A stretch of 64,000 bases of DNA, from the NCBI GenBank assembly GCA_963277665.1, contig OY728143.1, forward strand, positions 231,933,591 through 231,997,590. Reading direction: 5' to 3'. The DNA comes from Viscum album. Lineage: Eukaryota; Streptophyta; Magnoliopsida; Santalales; Viscaceae. Below the pieces are notes generated by a model. That model had not been told where the DNA came from, did no database searches, and saw only the letters and a list, made by a program, of their open reading frames with translations. This document shows positions 62,576-64,000 of this stretch, in pieces. How positions within the stretch are numbered: position 1 is the stretch's first letter; each line of letters begins with the position of its first letter. The translations under genes and the position numbers were made by a program.

Positions 62576-62777
62576 CTTGAAAAAAACAATTTTCTCCATT
62601 TTTCGATTTTCAGGCCCCAAAATTTGGCACACATGGGGAAATGGTGCCACCTTCAATATTGTTGTCCGCTTGAACTGTATGATCTCTCTGCTGGTACACA
62701 TTCTGAACTTCCACTGAGGATTGACAACAAACACAAACCATAATCCAAATCATGCATAGAAGACCATGGTTCCAACA

Positions 62778-63773
62778 ATATCAATGATCTATATAAATCA
62801 CCACCTGAAACCCCAAAAAATATTGATCTATCCACTAGTCATAATACATATTGTATTTCATGAAACCATCATGATTCTGATGGTTCTAACCTCCTTGAAC
62901 CCTCACTGGTAATGTCATACCAGGATCCCACAGACCAATAATGAATAATGTGAAGAACTATGGGGGTAAAGGGTTGTAAAAAAGTTGTATAAACATAATT
63001 TTATAGTGATATTTACCTAAAATTTTAATGTTTGGAATTTAGGGTGAAACCATTGCATAAAAAGAAAAAAAATAATAACAAATTTTACATCCTCACAAGG
63101 ATCATGTGAAGGGTAGAAAAACACAGTTCAAAAGTGGATAAATATATGTATCTAAACACAATATTTTAATGAAGGGTTGAAACAAAAATTGAAGATCCCT
63201 AAATTAATTATCGATTAATGATTGGTGAATAATTTTCATTCTAATTAGGGAGAAGATCCACCACATTTGATTCCTCTTTATCCACCTTGATCTGATCATT
63301 GTTTGTCAAAGGATTCTAATTCACCATTGATGAATGCACTGAAACTCCTCTCAACGATCCATGGGTTATGAATATAACTATGGGGAATTTATATAGAATC
63401 AATTATATATAATAATATAGTTCATGGGTTTTATATGAATTAATTAATTTAATTAATTAATTAGTCCAATTAATGTAACCGCCAATGACTGCCACATCGG
63501 AACATCTGCTGCCGACCAAATTTAGGACACACCAAGTGTAATTTACACATTATAGATTCAATCATGGAATCATATATCCAATCCAAGGGTCCTATTAGTA
63601 GACCAAAAATTATTTATAAATTTTTTTTTACCTTATATTACTTTATTTAATATTTTTAAAATAATATTTTTAGTCCCACCGAGGTATTGGAATCTCATGT
63701 AGTCTCAATAACTTGCTAAAAAATATAGCATACTATATTTCAATATCATACATTATAATGACCAAATGTTTTA
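62778..63773 (-). repeat. Element 2 right LTR, last part
   Basis: Aligns with 39,775-41,027 of the left LTR. Examples are ATCACCACCTGA (compare ATCATCACCTGA at about 39,800), GGGGAATTTATATAG (compare GAGAATTTATATAAC) and TCATGTAGTCTCA (compare TCATGTTGTCTCA near 40,950). The end is placed where similarity to the CACTACA end of the left copy fades and is accurate only to some tens of bases. Confidence 0.62.
63387..63396 (-). promoter_or_regulatory. TATA box of the element 2 right LTR
   Basis: The minus strand reads CTATATAAATTCCCC, matching the left LTR TATA region at 40,637-40,646. Confidence 0.55.
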
Positions 63774-64000
63774 TCTATTTAATTCCCTTTTTATAATTAT
63801 GTATTATATAATAATCACATAATATTACAAATACAACACAACACAAACCATATAATTGATGAATGAGTAAAATAAAATATATCTCTAGAAGTTAAGGAAT
63901 GTATACTGATGAAATAGTAACATGACCTTTGGATTAGTATTGTGGCCATTATTTATAGTAAACCAACCAATTGAATAGAAACCTAACTAAATAAAGAATA

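Larger units (their letters stand above)
61277..62777 (-). mobile_element. Stand-alone copia-type LTR (probable solo LTR, 1.5 kb)
   Basis: The sequence runs from TGTTGG to CCAACA, a perfect 6-bp inverted end pair, and is clearly richer in G+C than its surroundings. The minus strand carries a good TATA box (CTATAAATAG, 62,208-62,217). The segment GAGAGGGGAGGGGTGAATCA near 61,356 is a word I associate with plant copia LTRs. No internal domain or second LTR is present, so it is probably a solo LTR left by recombination. The flanking pentamers (ACCAT and ATATC) do not match. Its place is confirmed by element 2 LTR sequence continuing on both sides. Overlapping open stretches at 61,872-62,147 and 62,394-62,835 look compositional. 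Confidence 0.65.
27187..63773 (-). mobile_element. Element 2: Ty3/gypsy chromovirus (Tekay/Del-like) hosting several nested insertions
   Basis: The two LTRs of this minus-strand element are each split by younger insertions. The left LTR is 27,187-28,472 plus 38,972-41,027. The right LTR is 48,068-48,450, 59,530-61,276 and 62,778-63,773. Segments line up pairwise: 27,330-27,510 with 48,290-48,440; the minisatellite at 28,010-28,375 with 60,045-60,385; 38,975-39,060 with 60,575-60,660; 40,440-40,780 with 63,190-63,530; 40,920-41,010 with 63,670-63,750. Between them lie gag, protease, RT, RNase H, integrase and a chromodomain-like tail in gypsy order on the minus strand. LTRs over 3 kb and the tail suggest Tekay/Del. 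Without insertions it is about 13-14 kb. The right end is approximate, and no target duplication is clear. Confidence 0.72.

Noticed and set aside
61272..62782. Target duplication for the solo LTR
   Set aside because: The flanking pentamers ACCAT and ATATC do not match, so I did not annotate one.
62394..62835. Cluster of overlapping short open frames
   Set aside because: They lie inside the GC-richer solo LTR and overlap on both strands; composition explains them.

Overview
This is a plant nuclear window with no recognisable host gene. It is AT-rich and every protein-like stretch I can identify belongs to a decayed LTR retrotransposon. The families (Cassandra TRIM, Sirevirus-type Ty1/copia, Tekay/Del-like Ty3/gypsy chromovirus, large non-autonomous LTR elements) are typical of flowering plants. 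Long, heavily mutated, nested elements suggest a large genome that removes old repeats slowly. I cannot name the species.

Layout. 1-2,491: featureless AT-rich DNA. 2,497-3,650: a Cassandra TRIM on the minus strand with three LTR copies, 5S-rRNA-like pol III boxes, primer-binding and polypurine sites, and a perfect 5-bp target duplication. 4,241 to about 7,190: a plus-strand LTR remnant related to the large element at 48-59 kb. About 7,190-14,526: a plus-strand Sirevirus-like copia remnant (protease end, integrase, RT, RNase H, env-like region, purine-tract array, 3' LTR). 14,527-27,186: mostly unresolvable degenerate repeat DNA.

The right-hand 37 kb appears to be one nested structure. Host element 2 is a minus-strand Ty3/gypsy chromovirus running from 27,187 to about 63,773. 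Element 1, another minus-strand chromovirus (28,473-38,971), sits in its left LTR. Element 3, a minus-strand, apparently non-coding LARD-like element with LTRs over 4 kb (48,451-59,529, target duplication ATCCA on both sides), sits in its right LTR. A 1.5-kb stand-alone copia-type LTR (61,277-62,777) also lies in that right LTR. After removing the inserts, the two LTRs of element 2 come to about 3.3 and 3.1 kb and line up along their length. The reverse transcriptase of element 2 is also interrupted near 43.5-45.8 kb.

No open gene in the window looks functional. Coding traces carry stops, frameshifts and lost catalytic residues. The features most likely to retain activity or regulatory meaning are the 5S-like boxes in Cassandra, LTR TATA boxes conserved between copies, and arrays of short motifs or minisatellites inside LTRs. 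Family assignments come from reading motifs by eye; no database search or alignment program was used, and element edges without a target duplication are approximate.
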